A stretch of DNA of 64,000 nucleotides from Leptospira sp. WS58.C1. Its GTDB lineage: Bacteria; Spirochaetota; Leptospiria; Leptospirales; Leptospiraceae. Shown in pieces: positions 1 to 10,167 of this stretch. The translations under genes and the position numbers were made by a program. Under the pieces are notes generated by a model that worked only from the letters and a program-made list of their open reading frames with translations, was not told where the DNA came from and ran no database searches. The stretch spans positions 3,394,001 through 3,458,000 of the forward strand of contig NZ_CP162137.1 of the NCBI RefSeq assembly GCF_040833995.1, given 5' to 3'. How positions within the stretch are numbered: the first letter of the stretch is position 1; every line of letters starts with the position of its first letter.

Positions 1-1302
1 TTCTTCGAACCATTTTTTGAAGATCAGAAGTTTTTCGTTTGTCCTAAGTTTTTTTCCCCGGATAGATTCGATCCACTTTGGCGGCAAAGCGGTCATCTGC
101 TTATAATTATGATGTTCCCTTCTCTGCGTTCTGGATTCCAAAAAATTTAATCTTTCTTCTAAGATTGCACCCTTACAATGCGCTTGGGAACCCGGAAAAG
201 AAAGGTCTTGTCCTAAAAGTAAAACGGACCTTGCATCCATTTTTTCCGCTAGACTTGCGGCATTTGTGGAAACGGAACCTCCGAAGTCCACGGCTCCCAG
301 TCCGTTTTCGGAAGCATTTTCCAAAAGTTTAATCCAGGGAAAAGGAGAGGAAGTCAGATAATGGTTTCCACCTATATAAGGCATTCTTAATGAATGATAG
401 GAAGTAGTAGGATCGAATACAAACTTTGCCTTTCCGAAATATCCTTCTAAATATTTTGAATTTAAAGGTTGGGGATCCACACTAAATACAAGATCGGGAT
501 CTATTCCTGATTTTTGCAAAATAAGAAGCGCAGTATCCACTGCGATCAATATAAAGTTTTCTCTATATTCTTTCAAGTCTTGCAAAGAAAGATAAAGAGA
601 GGGCCCGGCCCCACAAACAACCACATCTATCTTGGATTTGCATAAACCGAATAATTCATTGATGGGGCTCAGATCCACAAGTTCCGGAAGATTGCGGATA
701 AAATTACCGGTCCAGACCTTCTCGAATCTGGTCAATGTGGCCGTGTTTACATCTTTTTTATGGAAGAATGTCTCGGCTAAAAATCTTAGCTCTTGGTATT
801 CTTCCTGTTTCCATTGCAAACTCCCCCTATGAGGAATAAAACTTACGGGATATCCCGAGATCCCTTTAAAACCCTCGTAAAACGCGGATTCTTCGTATGG
901 GGGGAGAAATATTCTCAACTTACCGGAAAGGATCATGGGAGAAAAATCGAATAATGAAAATGCAGCCTTGATAATTTCCGGAAAAGGTTCCATCCATACG
1001 CAGATTATTTTATCAAATCTTAATGTATATTGGATGGAATAACCGAGCCCTGCTCCGAAAAATAGGAATGCCCTTTCTTCATCCCCTTTTTTCAGATCCG
1101 CAAGCTGTCTTTCCGCTTCTTTGCGAGGATCCATGGAACTATGTAAAAGTACATTACCGATTTTTAAACTTGGATCGTCCGTTTTTGTAGGGACTATCTC
1201 GAAATTGATCCGGGAAGATCCTATTCTTTCGGAGGCTTTCGGCGCGAAACTGCGAAGTGAGGCCAAATTTTTTTCGAGTAAATCCGACCTGAGTTCTTTC
1301 AT
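1..1302 (-). CDS. DUF115 / Maf-like motility accessory glycosyltransferase-family protein (3' end cut by window)
   Basis: The frame is open from an ATG at 1302 through the window edge, giving 434 residues without a stop. The protein starts [12 protein letters not shown] and contains an N-terminal Rossmann-like segment ([15 protein letters not shown]), a central segment with VVCGAGPSL and VFSVDPQP, then [13 protein letters not shown] and the REHHNYKQM motif. This pattern is that of DUF115 (MptE-like), the family of Maf motility accessory factors that glycosylate flagellin in other bacteria. Its start codon overlaps the stop of the upstream penicillin-binding protein as ATGA, so the two are probably translated together. 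The C-terminus lies outside the window. Family assignment is good; the substrate is unknown. Confidence 0.8.
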   Translation of the reverse strand, partial: MKELRSDLLEKNLASLRSFAPKASERIGSSRINFEIVPTKTDDPSLKIGNVLLHSSMDPRKEAERQLADLKKGDEERAFLFFGAGLGYSIQYTLRFDKIICVWMEPFPEIIKAAFSLFDFSPMILSGKLRIFLPPYEESAFYEGFKGISGYPVSFIPHRGSLQWKQEEYQELRFLAETFFHKKDVNTATLTRFEKVWTGNFIRNLPELVDLSPINELFGLCKSKIDVVVCGAGPSLYLSLQDLKEYRENFILIAVDTALLILQKSGIDPDLVFSVDPQPLNSKYLEGYFGKAKFVFDPTTSYHSLRMPYIGGNHYLTSSPFPWIKLLENASENGLGAVDFGGSVSTNAASLAEKMDARSVLLLGQDLSFPGSQAHCKGAILEERLNFLESRTQRREHHNYKQMTALPPKWIESIRGKKLRTNEKLLIFKKWFEE

Positions 1303-3113
1303 TGGAAGAATACGTTTATCCTTTTTCCTTCGTAAGAAGAACCCGGAGAGGGATCTTGCTCGTAACAGAAACCGCTTCCGTGAAGTTTATAAGGAACTCC
1401 TAACGGAGCTAATAATTCCACAACTTCTCTTTTACTCCTTCCGATGAGATCGGGAATACGTTCCGATTTGCCCGTAAGAGGTTTTCTGTTCAACTTAGGG
1501 AGTTTTACGTTAATCGTTCTTTCCCCTTGTTCTATGATCGGAATAATATTCTCCACTACTTCCCTGAATACGGGAGCGGCGAGTCCTCCCCCTGTATGAC
1601 TGTCCCCTCTCGGCTCATCAAAAAGGATGAGGCCGACCACTTTCGGTTTGTCTGCCGGAAAAAATCCTAAAAAGGATGCGGACCATAGTCCGTCTTGGTA
1701 CCCTCTACCAGACACCGCTTTTTGACCGGTTCCTGTTTTTCCCGCGATGGAATATTCTTGTATGTATGCGTTCTTTCCTGTTCCGGCTTGGACGACTCTA
1801 GTCATCGCTTTCAGTAATTTTTCGGTGGAATATTCTTTGATACCTACCGGAGTCTCTTCCGATTGGAATTCCTGCATGACTTCTCCGTAGGAATCGGTAA
1901 TATGAGAGACCACCCTAGGTGTGATAAATCTTCCTCCGTTTACGATAGAAGCTGCGGATGCTACTAACTGTATAGGAGTTACCGATATTCCCTGGCCGAT
2001 TGCCATGAACATCGGAGTGGTCGGAGTCCATTTATTCAAGATCGGCATATATCCCACGGATTCGTTGGGCAGAAGTCCCGCTCTTTCCCCAAAACGGAAT
2101 CGTTTCATATATTCATAAAGTACATCGTTCGGGATCTTTGCGGCCGCCTTTATGATCCCAGCATTGCAGGAATACTGTAAAATCTCTTCCAAGTTCACTT
2201 TTCCATGAACATGTGTACATTTGATCCTGGTCCTTCCATAATCGACGTAACCTGGACAATCGAATTTTTCGTTCGGATGGATTAAGTTTTCATTAAGAAG
2301 AATGCTTGCTAGGAAAATTTTCATGGTAGATCCGGGCTCGTACACATGTCGGATCGCCCAATTCGTATGAGAATATTCTTCAAAAGAAGAATAACGATTC
2401 GGATCGAAGGATGGAAAACTGGCCATCGCCAAAATTCTTCCCGTATGGATCTCCATCAATAGACCTACTGCTCTTTTAGCACCGGCTTCTTCGAATCTTT
2501 TTCCAAGCGCCTTTTCCAGTTTGAATTGGATGAGTCCGTCCAAAGTCAAATGGACATTTGCACCTCTGGTGGAATCCGCTTCAGTAGGCGTCATCAATTC
2601 TTGATTATAATAATATTCTAAACCGGATAGAGCCTTATCGTCGTCCATCCCGGTAAAACCGACAAGACTTGCCGCCAAACTTCCGTGAGGATATACTCTT
2701 TTAAATTCTCGTTCTCTTCTGACTCCGGGAAGGGCCATCTCCATAATACGGCTCGCGGTCGTATCGTCTATCTCCCTTTTCAAAAGGAAATATCTGCTTT
2801 TTTCTCGGATCAAAGATTCTATCTTTTCGGGAGGAATGTCCAAATAAGGAGAAATTTGTACTGCGGTAAAATTCGGATCGTAAACATTCCCGGGATAGAT
2901 CCCGATCGTAGAAGAATCAATGGACAATGCCAATTCGATCCCTCTTCTATCGTAGATCGCGCCTCGCCCAATCCTTTCTCCATTCTTGAATGCGATCTCT
3001 CTATCGTTAAAGAATACCAGATAACCTACTCGGACCAAAAGCCCGGAGAAGAATACGCATAATAGAACGAATAATATGGTGAATCTTTTTCGATTAAGAG
3101 GGCTATAATCCAT
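1299..3113 (-). CDS. ftsI: Class B penicillin-binding protein, FtsI/PBP3-like transpeptidase with C-terminal PASTA domain
   Basis: This 604-residue protein is a membrane-anchored D,D-transpeptidase that cross-links peptidoglycan, probably at the division septum. One transmembrane helix lies at about 12-35. The dimerisation domain follows at 45-180, then the transpeptidase domain with all three catalytic motifs: SxxK at 262-265 (STMK), SCN at 315-317 and KTG at 459-461. A PASTA-like segment begins near 552 ([17 protein letters not shown]). PBP2 of the elongation machinery usually lacks PASTA, so FtsI is preferred. No mraW or murE neighbour is present; it sits between lepB and a DUF115 protein and shares an ATGA overlap with the latter. 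Confidence 0.88.
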   Translation of the reverse strand: MDYSPLNRKRFTILFVLLCVFFSGLLVRVGYLVFFNDREIAFKNGERIGRGAIYDRRGIELALSIDSSTIGIYPGNVYDPNFTAVQISPYLDIPPEKIESLIREKSRYFLLKREIDDTTASRIMEMALPGVRREREFKRVYPHGSLAASLVGFTGMDDDKALSGLEYYYNQELMTPTEADSTRGANVHLTLDGLIQFKLEKALGKRFEEAGAKRAVGLLMEIHTGRILAMASFPSFDPNRYSSFEEYSHTNWAIRHVYEPGSTMKIFLASILLNENLIHPNEKFDCPGYVDYGRTRIKCTHVHGKVNLEEILQYSCNAGIIKAAAKIPNDVLYEYMKRFRFGERAGLLPNESVGYMPILNKWTPTTPMFMAIGQGISVTPIQLVASAASIVNGGRFITPRVVSHITDSYGEVMQEFQSEETPVGIKEYSTEKLLKAMTRVVQAGTGKNAYIQEYSIAGKTGTGQKAVSGRGYQDGLWSASFLGFFPADKPKVVGLILFDEPRGDSHTGGGLAAPVFREVVENIIPIIEQGERTINVKLPKLNRKPLTGKSERIPDLIGRSKREVVELLAPLGVPYKLHGSGFCYEQDPSPGSSYEGKRINVFFQ

Positions 3114-3205
3114 CGATGAGCGAACCGCTTTTATAAATTTCGGTCTTTTTCAGAATGATTAAAGAGCTTTTCTAGTACAAGTGAAATCCGAATTCGAATA
3201 ATGGT

Positions 3206-3802
3206 TTAAAAGCTGGCGATAACCTTTCCTCTCAACTTTTTGAAAGGAATTAGGCCGTAATTTCTGGAATCTGTGGAGAATTCTCGGTTATCCCCCAAAA
3301 CCAAAACATAACCAGGAGGGATCCTTCCCGAATCTCCGATGCCTATATTTCCGGAGACTCCGATCACAGGTAGAATGGAGGCGGAAGGAGCTTGGGTCTT
3401 ATAGCCTGAGTTCAAGAAAGGTTCTTCTAAGGAAGAGTCGTTTATTAAAATTCTTCCTTCCGAAAATCTGAAAAAATCTCCGGGAAGCCCTACCACTCTT
3501 TTTAAACTTAACTCCGCTCCGATCCCATCCAAGACTAAGACATCGAATCTGTTAACGTCCGGTTCTAAAATGTATAAAACCCAGGGACCGATCTGCGCCG
3601 GGAAACCCCATTTTTTAACTAGGACCCAATCGTTTTCTTTATAGCTTGGCATCATGCTCGTGCCGCTAATTAGATAGAATTGGATCACAAAAATTCTAAA
3701 ATATAAAATGAAAAATATTGCGAACAAGATCGGAAAAGAAAGTTTAATCCATCGAAATGTGGAGTGCCGAATAGAACGAATTATTTCCGAATCGAATTTC
3801 AT
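3206..3802 (-). CDS. lepB: Signal peptidase I
   Basis: This 198-residue membrane serine protease removes signal peptides from exported proteins. One N-terminal transmembrane helix (about 20-44) is followed by the catalytic SGTSMMP box with Ser49. The general-base region LSLKRVVGLPGD carries Lys101, and the family box GDNREFSTDSR is at 170-180. It is short compared with the E. coli enzyme, as usual for spirochaetes that carry several copies. It lies 27 bases downstream of an acyltransferase gene and 92 bases upstream of ftsI on the same strand. All catalytic residues are present. Confidence 0.9.
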   Translation of the reverse strand: MKFDSEIIRSIRHSTFRWIKLSFPILFAIFFILYFRIFVIQFYLISGTSMMPSYKENDWVLVKKWGFPAQIGPWVLYILEPDVNRFDVLVLDGIGAELSLKRVVGLPGDFFRFSEGRILINDSSLEEPFLNSGYKTQAPSASILPVIGVSGNIGIGDSGRIPPGYVLVLGDNREFSTDSRNYGLIPFKKLRGKVIASF

Positions 3803-3829
3803 ACTATGGTTTCGTAATTATTGGACAGA

Positions 3830-5020
3830 CTATGAAGTCTTGGTCTCACTCTTATTTTCCAAAACTTTCGGTTTTTCTTTCCACCAAATAAAAGGTTGTT
3901 CTATGAGTAAAAAGATCGGCCAAGCTGCTAAGAATGTAAACCCAAAGCATATAAAATAGAGCTTAGGTAATACGCTTAAAGTGACCAATGTTTCCCCTTT
4001 TAGAGCCCATTGAGTGGCAATCCCCATCAACGGTATGTTCCATAAATACACAGTAAATGTGATCCTGGACAATGGACGGAAGATCGGTAATGCTAAGATA
4101 GTTTTAAAAATTCCTTCTTTTTGGATCGCTAAATAGATGATCAGAACCAATGCGATATTGTAAAAATTATTCGCAAGCGTCAATCGAATGAAATGTTTCC
4201 AATTGAAAGAATAAGAGATCAAAATGAATACGATCGCCGAGAATCCGACCAAAGAATATTTCAGTTTTCCTAAACTTTCTCCCACCGGTCTAGAGTCCAC
4301 ATATTCCGCCAAAAGCATTCCTGCGATCATGGAATCGAATCTGTTCTCCGTCCAGAATAGAGCATTTGCGTTCATCTGACCTTTAGAGTATAGATAACAT
4401 CTAGATAAGAAAGGGATAATATATATGATCGATAATATGATGACCCTTACTTTTTTGGTTCTAGAGAATAAGAAGAAGGGTCCAAGAACCACCATCAAAA
4501 AGTAGATCTGCTGCTCTAAGGAAATATACCAACCCACATCCAAAACCCTAGGAAAAAAGTTGGATAAGAAGATGCTGTCGGCCCAAACGTAATCCAGACC
4601 CTTTTGGCCTTTATCTATTAACCAGATCAGATCCGCACTTGGATTCGGTATATTTTTCAGGCCTTCTACCTGTTTAGAAAAGAAATAGTAAGAAAAAGCT
4701 AATGCAGTGTAATACGCGGGAAGAATTCTCAAAGAACGATTTATGATAAATTTGCGATAGGGAAAACTGTTCTCCCTTTTATAGTATTGGAGTATACCTC
4801 CGTAATTCAGAAAACCTCCCAATACGAAAAACACATCCACGATGGTGGTTTGATTCTCCACGAACCAGGACAACCAATAAGGCATTTCGCGCATGATCGG
4901 TTGTTTGGAAACCCAGAGATGGTTGGTCATAACCATCAGAATTCCGATCGCTCTGATCCCGTTTAATGATTCTATTTCCCCCTTTTTAGAAGCAAAGATA
5001 GACAATATATAGGATTTCAT
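3830..5020 (-). CDS. Acyltransferase 3 family (OafA/YrhL-like) integral membrane protein
   Basis: This 396-residue protein has about ten hydrophobic segments. The N-terminus LNGIRAIGILMVMTNH carries the conserved His34 of acyltransferase family 3, followed by VDVFFVLGGFL (about 62-71) and the RxxR-like INRSLRILPAYY (about 94-104). Family members transfer acetyl or other acyl groups to sugars of O-antigen, lipid A or peptidoglycan across the inner membrane. The C-terminus ends in a highly charged tail (KPKVLENKSETK). The substrate cannot be read from sequence. It is probably co-transcribed with lepB, which starts 27 bases later. Confidence 0.82.
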   Translation of the reverse strand: MKSYILSIFASKKGEIESLNGIRAIGILMVMTNHLWVSKQPIMREMPYWLSWFVENQTTIVDVFFVLGGFLNYGGILQYYKRENSFPYRKFIINRSLRILPAYYTALAFSYYFFSKQVEGLKNIPNPSADLIWLIDKGQKGLDYVWADSIFLSNFFPRVLDVGWYISLEQQIYFLMVVLGPFFLFSRTKKVRVIILSIIYIIPFLSRCYLYSKGQMNANALFWTENRFDSMIAGMLLAEYVDSRPVGESLGKLKYSLVGFSAIVFILISYSFNWKHFIRLTLANNFYNIALVLIIYLAIQKEGIFKTILALPIFRPLSRITFTVYLWNIPLMGIATQWALKGETLVTLSVLPKLYFICFGFTFLAAWPIFLLIEQPFIWWKEKPKVLENKSETKTS

Positions 5021-5186
5021 AATGAAAAGATTCTGTTTCCTGAATTGAATTAAAAACTTTTCAAGGATCTGCGAGCAAGAAATAAACCGGGGAACCCCAA
5101 GACCTAAGTTACGATTTCACGGATATGATACGAAAAGAGTAGTATTTGTCTTGCTTGGGAAGAAATTCCGGATCATTCTTCTAACC

Positions 5187-5726
5187 ATGACTTCGAACAA
5201 CCCAATCTCACAATATGTTTCCAGATTCAAAGCGGAGAAGGGAAAGATCTTATCCTTTCTATCCGCATTTCCGTTTTATGGAGAAGTCTTAAAGAACCAT
5301 CAGTATTACGAAGCGGATAGGATCGCTCGAAACGAATTAGCCAAAAAATTGGATTCGCTCAAAGAACCGATCCGTAGGATCGAAGAAAATTTCGTCCGAG
5401 AAAGAAGAATGGACCTAATCGGTTCTACGGAGGTCTTACTTTCCGTCTTAGAAAGACTCAAAAATGAAATTATCGGAGCAAGTTACGGCCTAAACGGATT
5501 GGGCACCGGGTTTAAGGCGACCGAATCTGAGTTGGAAGCTTTGGCGGAATGGGATTATTCTTTGATCCATCATGCGGAAGAATTGTCCACCAAGGTTCGA
5601 TCCCCGGACTTTCCTCCGGAAGTTTCGGTCGACACTGTAAGGAATTGGGTCAGTAGTTTTAGATCGGAATTAGATGAGTTCGATGCCGCGCTAAAGAGCA
5701 GAAAGGACGTCTTCTTAAAACGATAG
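5187..5726 (+). CDS. Hypothetical helical protein
   Basis: I do not recognise this protein. From the ATG at 5187 it has 179 residues; a TTG at 5151 would add 12 residues, and neither start has a clear Shine-Dalgarno. There is no signal peptide or membrane helix. Most of the chain is charged and predicted helical (for example ELAKKLDSLKEPIRRIEENF and RRMDLIGSTEVLLSVLERLK), so coiled-coil or bundle structure is likely. It stands 58 bases before an SPFH-domain gene on the same strand, and may be co-transcribed with it. No function is proposed. Confidence 0.65.
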   Translation: MTSNNPISQYVSRFKAEKGKILSFLSAFPFYGEVLKNHQYYEADRIARNELAKKLDSLKEPIRRIEENFVRERRMDLIGSTEVLLSVLERLKNEIIGASYGLNGLGTGFKATESELEALAEWDYSLIHHAEELSTKVRSPDFPPEVSVDTVRNWVSSFRSELDEFDAALKSRKDVFLKR

Positions 5727-5784
5727 TCTCATTTTTGATTTGCCGAATGTAGAGTCGTGAATAATATATTTCCAAGGAGTTCTT

Positions 5785-6777
5785 ATGGCATTAATAGACG
5801 TAATAAAATACGAAGGGAAACCGGGAGAGATCGTATGGAAATTTCCCAGAAACGATATCAGTACCTTCGGACAATTGGTAGTGAACGAAAGCCAGGAAGC
5901 TATCTTCTTTAAGGAAGGTAAAGCTCTGGATATTTTCGGACCTGGAACTCATACTTTAAAAACAGGAAACGTTCCTATTTTAGAAAACTTAGTGAACCTT
6001 CCTTTCGGAGGACAAACTCCTTTTACTGCGGAAGTGGTTTATATTAACAAAGCCCTTATCCAATTAAAATGGGGAACTCCTGCACCCATCCAAGTCGAAG
6101 ATCCTAAATACACCATCACTTTGGGAGTCCGTGCAAACGGTGCATATAATATCAAGATCGTAGATTCCAAAGCGTTTGCAGTAGGAGTGGTCGGTGCAAG
6201 AGGAGCTTATTCACAAGACGAGGTGGATAATTTTCTAAGACCGATGATCGTAACTAGGCTAAGCGATTTCTTAGCGGAAGTCGTTTTAAAATCGGGAGAG
6301 CCGATCACTCGATTGAACCAACATTTGGAAGAGGCCTCTTCCGCAGGAAAAACGAAAATCCAACCGGACTTCTCAAAATACGGGATAGACGTTTTGGATT
6401 TTTTTGTCCAATCCATCAACTTCGATCAGAACGATCCGAACTTCCAAAAGATCCAAAAGATCCTCACAGACAAATTCGAGATCGATGCTTTGGGCGGAAT
6501 GTACCAACAAAAAAGAATGTTGGATATCGGAGAAGCGGCCGCAAAGAACGAAGGCGGGAACGCAGGTGAAGGAATGTCCGCAGGTATGGGACTCGGAATG
6601 GGAATGAATATGGGCAATATGATGGCCGGGATGATGGGCCAAAACAATGCAGGTAATAATGCCAACCAGAACGATGCAACAGCAAGACTCACAAAACTTA
6701 AGAGTATGTTGGACCAGGGCCTGATTTCTCAGGAAGAATTTGATGCCAAAAAAAAGGACATTTTAAATTCTATCTAA
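5785..6777 (+). CDS. SPFH/band-7 domain protein with C-terminal SHOCT domain (virion core protein-like family)
   Basis: This 330-residue protein begins MALIDVIKYEGKPGEIVWKF, the signature of the bacterial SPFH family also called virion-core-protein-like (YdjI-type). The SPFH fold covers about 1-230. A Met/Gly/Asn-rich low-complexity linker follows at about 255-295, and a SHOCT domain closes the protein at about 298-330 (LTKLKSMLDQGLISQEEFDAKK). SHOCT modules are oligomerisation or zinc-ribbon-like partners. A strong AAGGAG lies 7 bases before the ATG. threonine synthase starts only 3 bases after the stop, so the two are surely co-transcribed. SPFH proteins usually scaffold membranes; here no transmembrane anchor is seen. 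Confidence 0.85.
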   Translation: MALIDVIKYEGKPGEIVWKFPRNDISTFGQLVVNESQEAIFFKEGKALDIFGPGTHTLKTGNVPILENLVNLPFGGQTPFTAEVVYINKALIQLKWGTPAPIQVEDPKYTITLGVRANGAYNIKIVDSKAFAVGVVGARGAYSQDEVDNFLRPMIVTRLSDFLAEVVLKSGEPITRLNQHLEEASSAGKTKIQPDFSKYGIDVLDFFVQSINFDQNDPNFQKIQKILTDKFEIDALGGMYQQKRMLDIGEAAAKNEGGNAGEGMSAGMGLGMGMNMGNMMAGMMGQNNAGNNANQNDATARLTKLKSMLDQGLISQEEFDAKKKDILNSI

Positions 6778-6780
6778 AGT

Positions 6781-8133
6781 ATGAGCCTTACCTTCACCAA
6801 GTTGAAAGCGGAATTTCGCTGTATCAACGATTCTTGCGGAGCAACGTACGATCTGAATGATATCGTATACGAATGTCGTAAATGTGGAAGCCTTCTCCAG
6901 GTTTCCCATGATATGGGAGCTCTCAAAGAAAAATCGGGAAAGGAATGGAAGGACCTATTCGATTCCAGATTGGGTTCGGTAAAATTCCCGAACAGCTCGG
7001 GTATCTGGAACAAAAGAGAATGGGTTCTTCCTCATGTAGAGGACTCAGAGATCGTAAGCTCAGGCGAAGGTCTTTCTCATCTATTCAATTCCGAAAGACT
7101 CACAAAACATTTCGGCCTAGGGGGACTTTGGATCAAACAATGTGGGATCTCCCACACAGGTTCATTTAAGGACCTGGGCATGACCGTTCTTCTCTCCCAA
7201 GTAAAACATATGTTGAATCAGGGAGCAAAGATCAGAGCGGTTGCTTGTGCAAGTTCCGGAGATACTTCCGCCGCACTTGCTTCTTACGCTGCGAAGGCAG
7301 GGATCCCTGCGATCATTTTTCTTCCAGCAGGGAAAGTTTCCCAAGCACAATTAATCCAACCGGTTTCGAACGGTGCAAAGGTAATCGCTCTCGAAACCGA
7401 TTTTGACGGTTGTATGAAGATCGTGAAAGAAGTTACCAAAGAAGCCGGCATCTATCTTGCAAACTCCATGAACAGTCTCCGTATCGAAGGCCAAAAAACG
7501 ATCGCACCGGAGATCGTTCAACAATTGGAATGGAAAGTTCCCGATTGGGTGATCATTCCCGGAGGAAATTTGGGGAATGTTTCCGCACTCGGAGCAGGTT
7601 TCGAGATGGCAAAAGAGTTGGGACTGATCGACAAACTTCCAAGGATCGTTTTAGCTCAAGCAGAGAATGCAAATCCGCTCTATCTTTCTTATCTGAAAAA
7701 TTTCGAGGAATTCAATCCTGTTGACGCGAAGCCTACTCTTGCTTCTGCAATCCAGATCGGAAATCCTGTATCAGTCCAAAAAGCAATTCGTACATTAAAA
7801 AAATTCAATGGGATCGTGGAGCAAGCAAGCGAAGCGGAACTTTCGGAAGCTTCTGCCAAAACCGACCTATTTGGATTGTACAATGACCCTCATACCGGAG
7901 TGGCGCTTGCTGCTCTTTACAAACTAATGGCTAAAGGAACGATTGCCAAAGGTGATCAGGTGGTCGTGATCTCCACTGCTCACGGACTAAAATTTACCGA
8001 ATTCAAACTCAAATTCCATGAGGGAAAGATCCAGGGAACCGACCCTAAATTGGTTAACGTTATTCGATCCTGCAAACCGGAAGTAGGGGCCGTCATGGAC
8101 GAAATCGGCGGTTTCCTACAATTGAAAGATTAA
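6781..8133 (+). CDS. thrC: Threonine synthase
   Basis: This 450-residue PLP enzyme converts O-phosphohomoserine to threonine and phosphate. The PLP lysine is Lys130 in GISHTGSFKDLGM. GGNLGN, a phosphate-cup motif, is near 261, and the serine-rich ACASSGDTSAAL near 155 is also typical. The N-terminus carries a zinc-ribbon-like pair CxxxxC (Cys14, Cys19) and CxxC (Cys32, Cys35), as in the longer bacterial and archaeal type. The ATG follows the SPFH stop by 3 bases, with AGG-rich context from the preceding coding end. No leader peptide or threonine attenuator is visible upstream. Confidence 0.93.
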   Translation: MSLTFTKLKAEFRCINDSCGATYDLNDIVYECRKCGSLLQVSHDMGALKEKSGKEWKDLFDSRLGSVKFPNSSGIWNKREWVLPHVEDSEIVSSGEGLSHLFNSERLTKHFGLGGLWIKQCGISHTGSFKDLGMTVLLSQVKHMLNQGAKIRAVACASSGDTSAALASYAAKAGIPAIIFLPAGKVSQAQLIQPVSNGAKVIALETDFDGCMKIVKEVTKEAGIYLANSMNSLRIEGQKTIAPEIVQQLEWKVPDWVIIPGGNLGNVSALGAGFEMAKELGLIDKLPRIVLAQAENANPLYLSYLKNFEEFNPVDAKPTLASAIQIGNPVSVQKAIRTLKKFNGIVEQASEAELSEASAKTDLFGLYNDPHTGVALAALYKLMAKGTIAKGDQVVVISTAHGLKFTEFKLKFHEGKIQGTDPKLVNVIRSCKPEVGAVMDEIGGFLQLKD

Positions 8134-8232
8134 ATTTTTTCATTTTCGACTCGAAATAACCCTTCTTTTTTCCCGGGTGTTTTTCGTTTTTTTCTCGTAA
8201 GCGCGCCGGGGTCCATATAATCGAGAATCCAA

Positions 8233-8967
8233 ATGTACGAGGGAATCGAGGAACTCCCCCAAGAATTCCTCTTCGAGGTCGAGACGGCCGTAAAAAAAGA
8301 AGAGCCAATTTCTATCATTACCTACGTCCTGAGTACCCGGGGCGAAAATAAGCTCAAACATATCATACAAACCGTCCTTTCCAAATACCAAAGAGTGGAT
8401 CTGACGGAACTCATATTTACCTCCGCAAAAGAGCTGATCGTAAATGCGACCAAAGCGGCTATTAAACGGGTTCTATTCAAAGAACTAGGACTGAATATCG
8501 CTGATCCATCCCAGTACGATTTGGGTATGGAATCCTTTAAGGAAAATCTAGTCAGTAGAAAGTTTCCCTACTATCGTAGGAAAATGAAAGAGCATGGTCT
8601 ATTTGTAAAAGTCACCCTCAGTTTCAGTTCGGACCGGATCATTCTATTCGTACAAAATAATTTCACACTCGCAGTCCGAGAAGAGAAACGGATCCGGGAA
8701 AAGTTCGTACATTCTAAAGAATTTGACAATCTATTCGAATACTATATGAAATACGGTGATACCACGGAAGGTGCAGGTATGGGTATCACTATGGTGGAAA
8801 TTCTGGTAGCCCAAAGCGGCTATGACCGCCATTTGTTTACGATCTATAGCCGCCAAGCGGAGAATAAAACCGTTGCGAGAGTTGAAATCCCCTTGGATCA
8901 GAATTATGTGCCTAGAAGACAAAGATACCAAAAATGGTTACAAGAAAAGGCTAGCGGCTTAACATGA
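8233..8967 (+). CDS. Histidine kinase-like ATPase-fold protein, probably regulatory
   Basis: This 244-residue soluble protein has the GHKL/HATPase outline but no histidine phosphotransfer domain. An N-box-like ELIVNATKAAIKR places Glu67 and Asn71, and a glycine box GAGMGITMV lies at 180-188. Where kinases have the D-box DxGxG, this protein has FVQNNF (139-144), so ATP binding may be altered. Stand-alone folds of this kind occur as anti-sigma factors and as phosphatase-like partners. It lies about 100 bases after thrC and the next gene starts 38 bases later across a hairpin. Function is inferred only from fold. Confidence 0.65.
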   Translation: MYEGIEELPQEFLFEVETAVKKEEPISIITYVLSTRGENKLKHIIQTVLSKYQRVDLTELIFTSAKELIVNATKAAIKRVLFKELGLNIADPSQYDLGMESFKENLVSRKFPYYRRKMKEHGLFVKVTLSFSSDRIILFVQNNFTLAVREEKRIREKFVHSKEFDNLFEYYMKYGDTTEGAGMGITMVEILVAQSGYDRHLFTIYSRQAENKTVARVEIPLDQNYVPRRQRYQKWLQEKASGLT

Positions 8968-9000
8968 CCTAAAGTTCTCCTTACGACGGTTAGGTCTTTT
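8966..9000 (+). terminator. Hairpin plus short U tract between two co-directional genes
   Basis: GACCTAA (8966-8972, overlapping the stop codon) pairs with TTAGGTC (8990-8996), and TTTT follows. The next gene's ATG is only 6 bases later, and its only AGG lies in the 3' arm. It could be a weak terminator, an attenuator or a structure that hides the ribosome binding site. Confidence 0.45.
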
Positions 9001-9005
9001 GCAAT

Positions 9006-10091
9006 ATGGAACAGAATCCTCAGACAAGTAAACTCCAAGAACAGGCAAACCAGATGAACCTTGCCTTGGAATCCGTTCATACCGAAGAACAAGCAATCGA
9101 ACTTATCCAAGGAAAAATCAAAGACGCCTATCTTTTAAAATTAAGGATCGATGTTGAGAACAAAGCGGGTGTGGTCCTAGGGCTTTTATCCAGATATAAA
9201 AACGAATTTTTGGAATTGTATTCCTTATTTTCCAACTCTTCCATGATCCGAAAAATCAGGACCTTCGAAGATTTCGGTCAAATCTCACATGATATCGCAG
9301 AAGCAGCTAGACAGGAAGCTCCGGATCCGGGTTTGTCGGACCAGGTAGGAAGAATTCTTCACACTAAATTAACAAAACAAATATTAGAACAATATTATCC
9401 TATGTGGGATCGAAACGATACCGCTGCTCTGGTAAACATGTTGGAGAACCAGATCAAAAGCGCTATGAAGATCAATATGATCCGCGTTCAAGCAGACGTA
9501 GAATACGTATCCAGCTTGAAATGTAGGGGTAAAAGTTTTTTTGCAGGTATCATCCAATCCATTCCTAAACCTCCTGAAGAACCCGCAGACGGAGTAGTTC
9601 CTGTAGAAAATTTAGATCCGGAAAAAGCGGCAGTCATGCGCCAGATTGAAACCATTCGAAAAGGTTTCGGAAGAGTGGTGCAAGCAAAGACGATCCTTTC
9701 TCCTGTAAACGGGGTCGATTTTGATGACCTGAATGAAGGCGACAAGATCCTATTACAACTTCCTTCCGTTTCTCCTGAAGAAAAAGCATTGGCCAAAACT
9801 TTAGGCGCTATGGATAAGGACGGGAACGTAAAACCGGTGGTCGGTACTTTCGTAGCGATCGCTTCCGGTAAAAACGAATATCATATTTTTGCAAAAGGTC
9901 CGGCAGGAGTTCTTTTACAAGCATTCGAAGAAAGACCGGTCCGTTTAGCCAGGCCTAAAACCGCTGCTAACGCTCCTCGTCCAGCAGGTATGGGTGCAAA
10001 ACAATCCGAAGGAAGTAATACTCTTAACTACGCTATCCTGGTTGGTGTCGTGTTGTTGGTGGGGCTATTAGCTTTTATTCTTCTGAAATAG
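9006..10091 (+). CDS. Tail-anchored hypothetical protein
   Basis: I do not recognise this 361-residue protein by name. It has no signal peptide. The N-terminal two thirds are helical and charged, with Gln-rich coiled-coil character at about 1-45. A segment at about 225-320 (KTILSPVNGVDFDDLNEGDKI) looks like a beta-barrel or PilZ-like module but lacks the RxxxR and DxSxxG motifs. A Pro/Ala linker at about 315-335 is followed by one transmembrane helix at the extreme C-terminus (YAILVGVVLLVGLLAFILL), so it is probably a tail-anchored inner-membrane protein facing the cytoplasm. It follows the ATPase-fold gene by 38 bases. Confidence 0.65.
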   Translation: MEQNPQTSKLQEQANQMNLALESVHTEEQAIELIQGKIKDAYLLKLRIDVENKAGVVLGLLSRYKNEFLELYSLFSNSSMIRKIRTFEDFGQISHDIAEAARQEAPDPGLSDQVGRILHTKLTKQILEQYYPMWDRNDTAALVNMLENQIKSAMKINMIRVQADVEYVSSLKCRGKSFFAGIIQSIPKPPEEPADGVVPVENLDPEKAAVMRQIETIRKGFGRVVQAKTILSPVNGVDFDDLNEGDKILLQLPSVSPEEKALAKTLGAMDKDGNVKPVVGTFVAIASGKNEYHIFAKGPAGVLLQAFEERPVRLARPKTAANAPRPAGMGAKQSEGSNTLNYAILVGVVLLVGLLAFILLK

Positions 10092-10167
10092 CATGTCTAC
10101 CCTGCACTCGCGTATTTGTCACCGGGATGTAGGAGCTTATAAAACTTTATCGTTTATCTGCAAATCC

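Noticed and set aside
6373..6692. Several minus-strand frames inside the SPFH gene
   Set aside because: They are mirrors of the Met/Gly-rich linker and have no family pattern.
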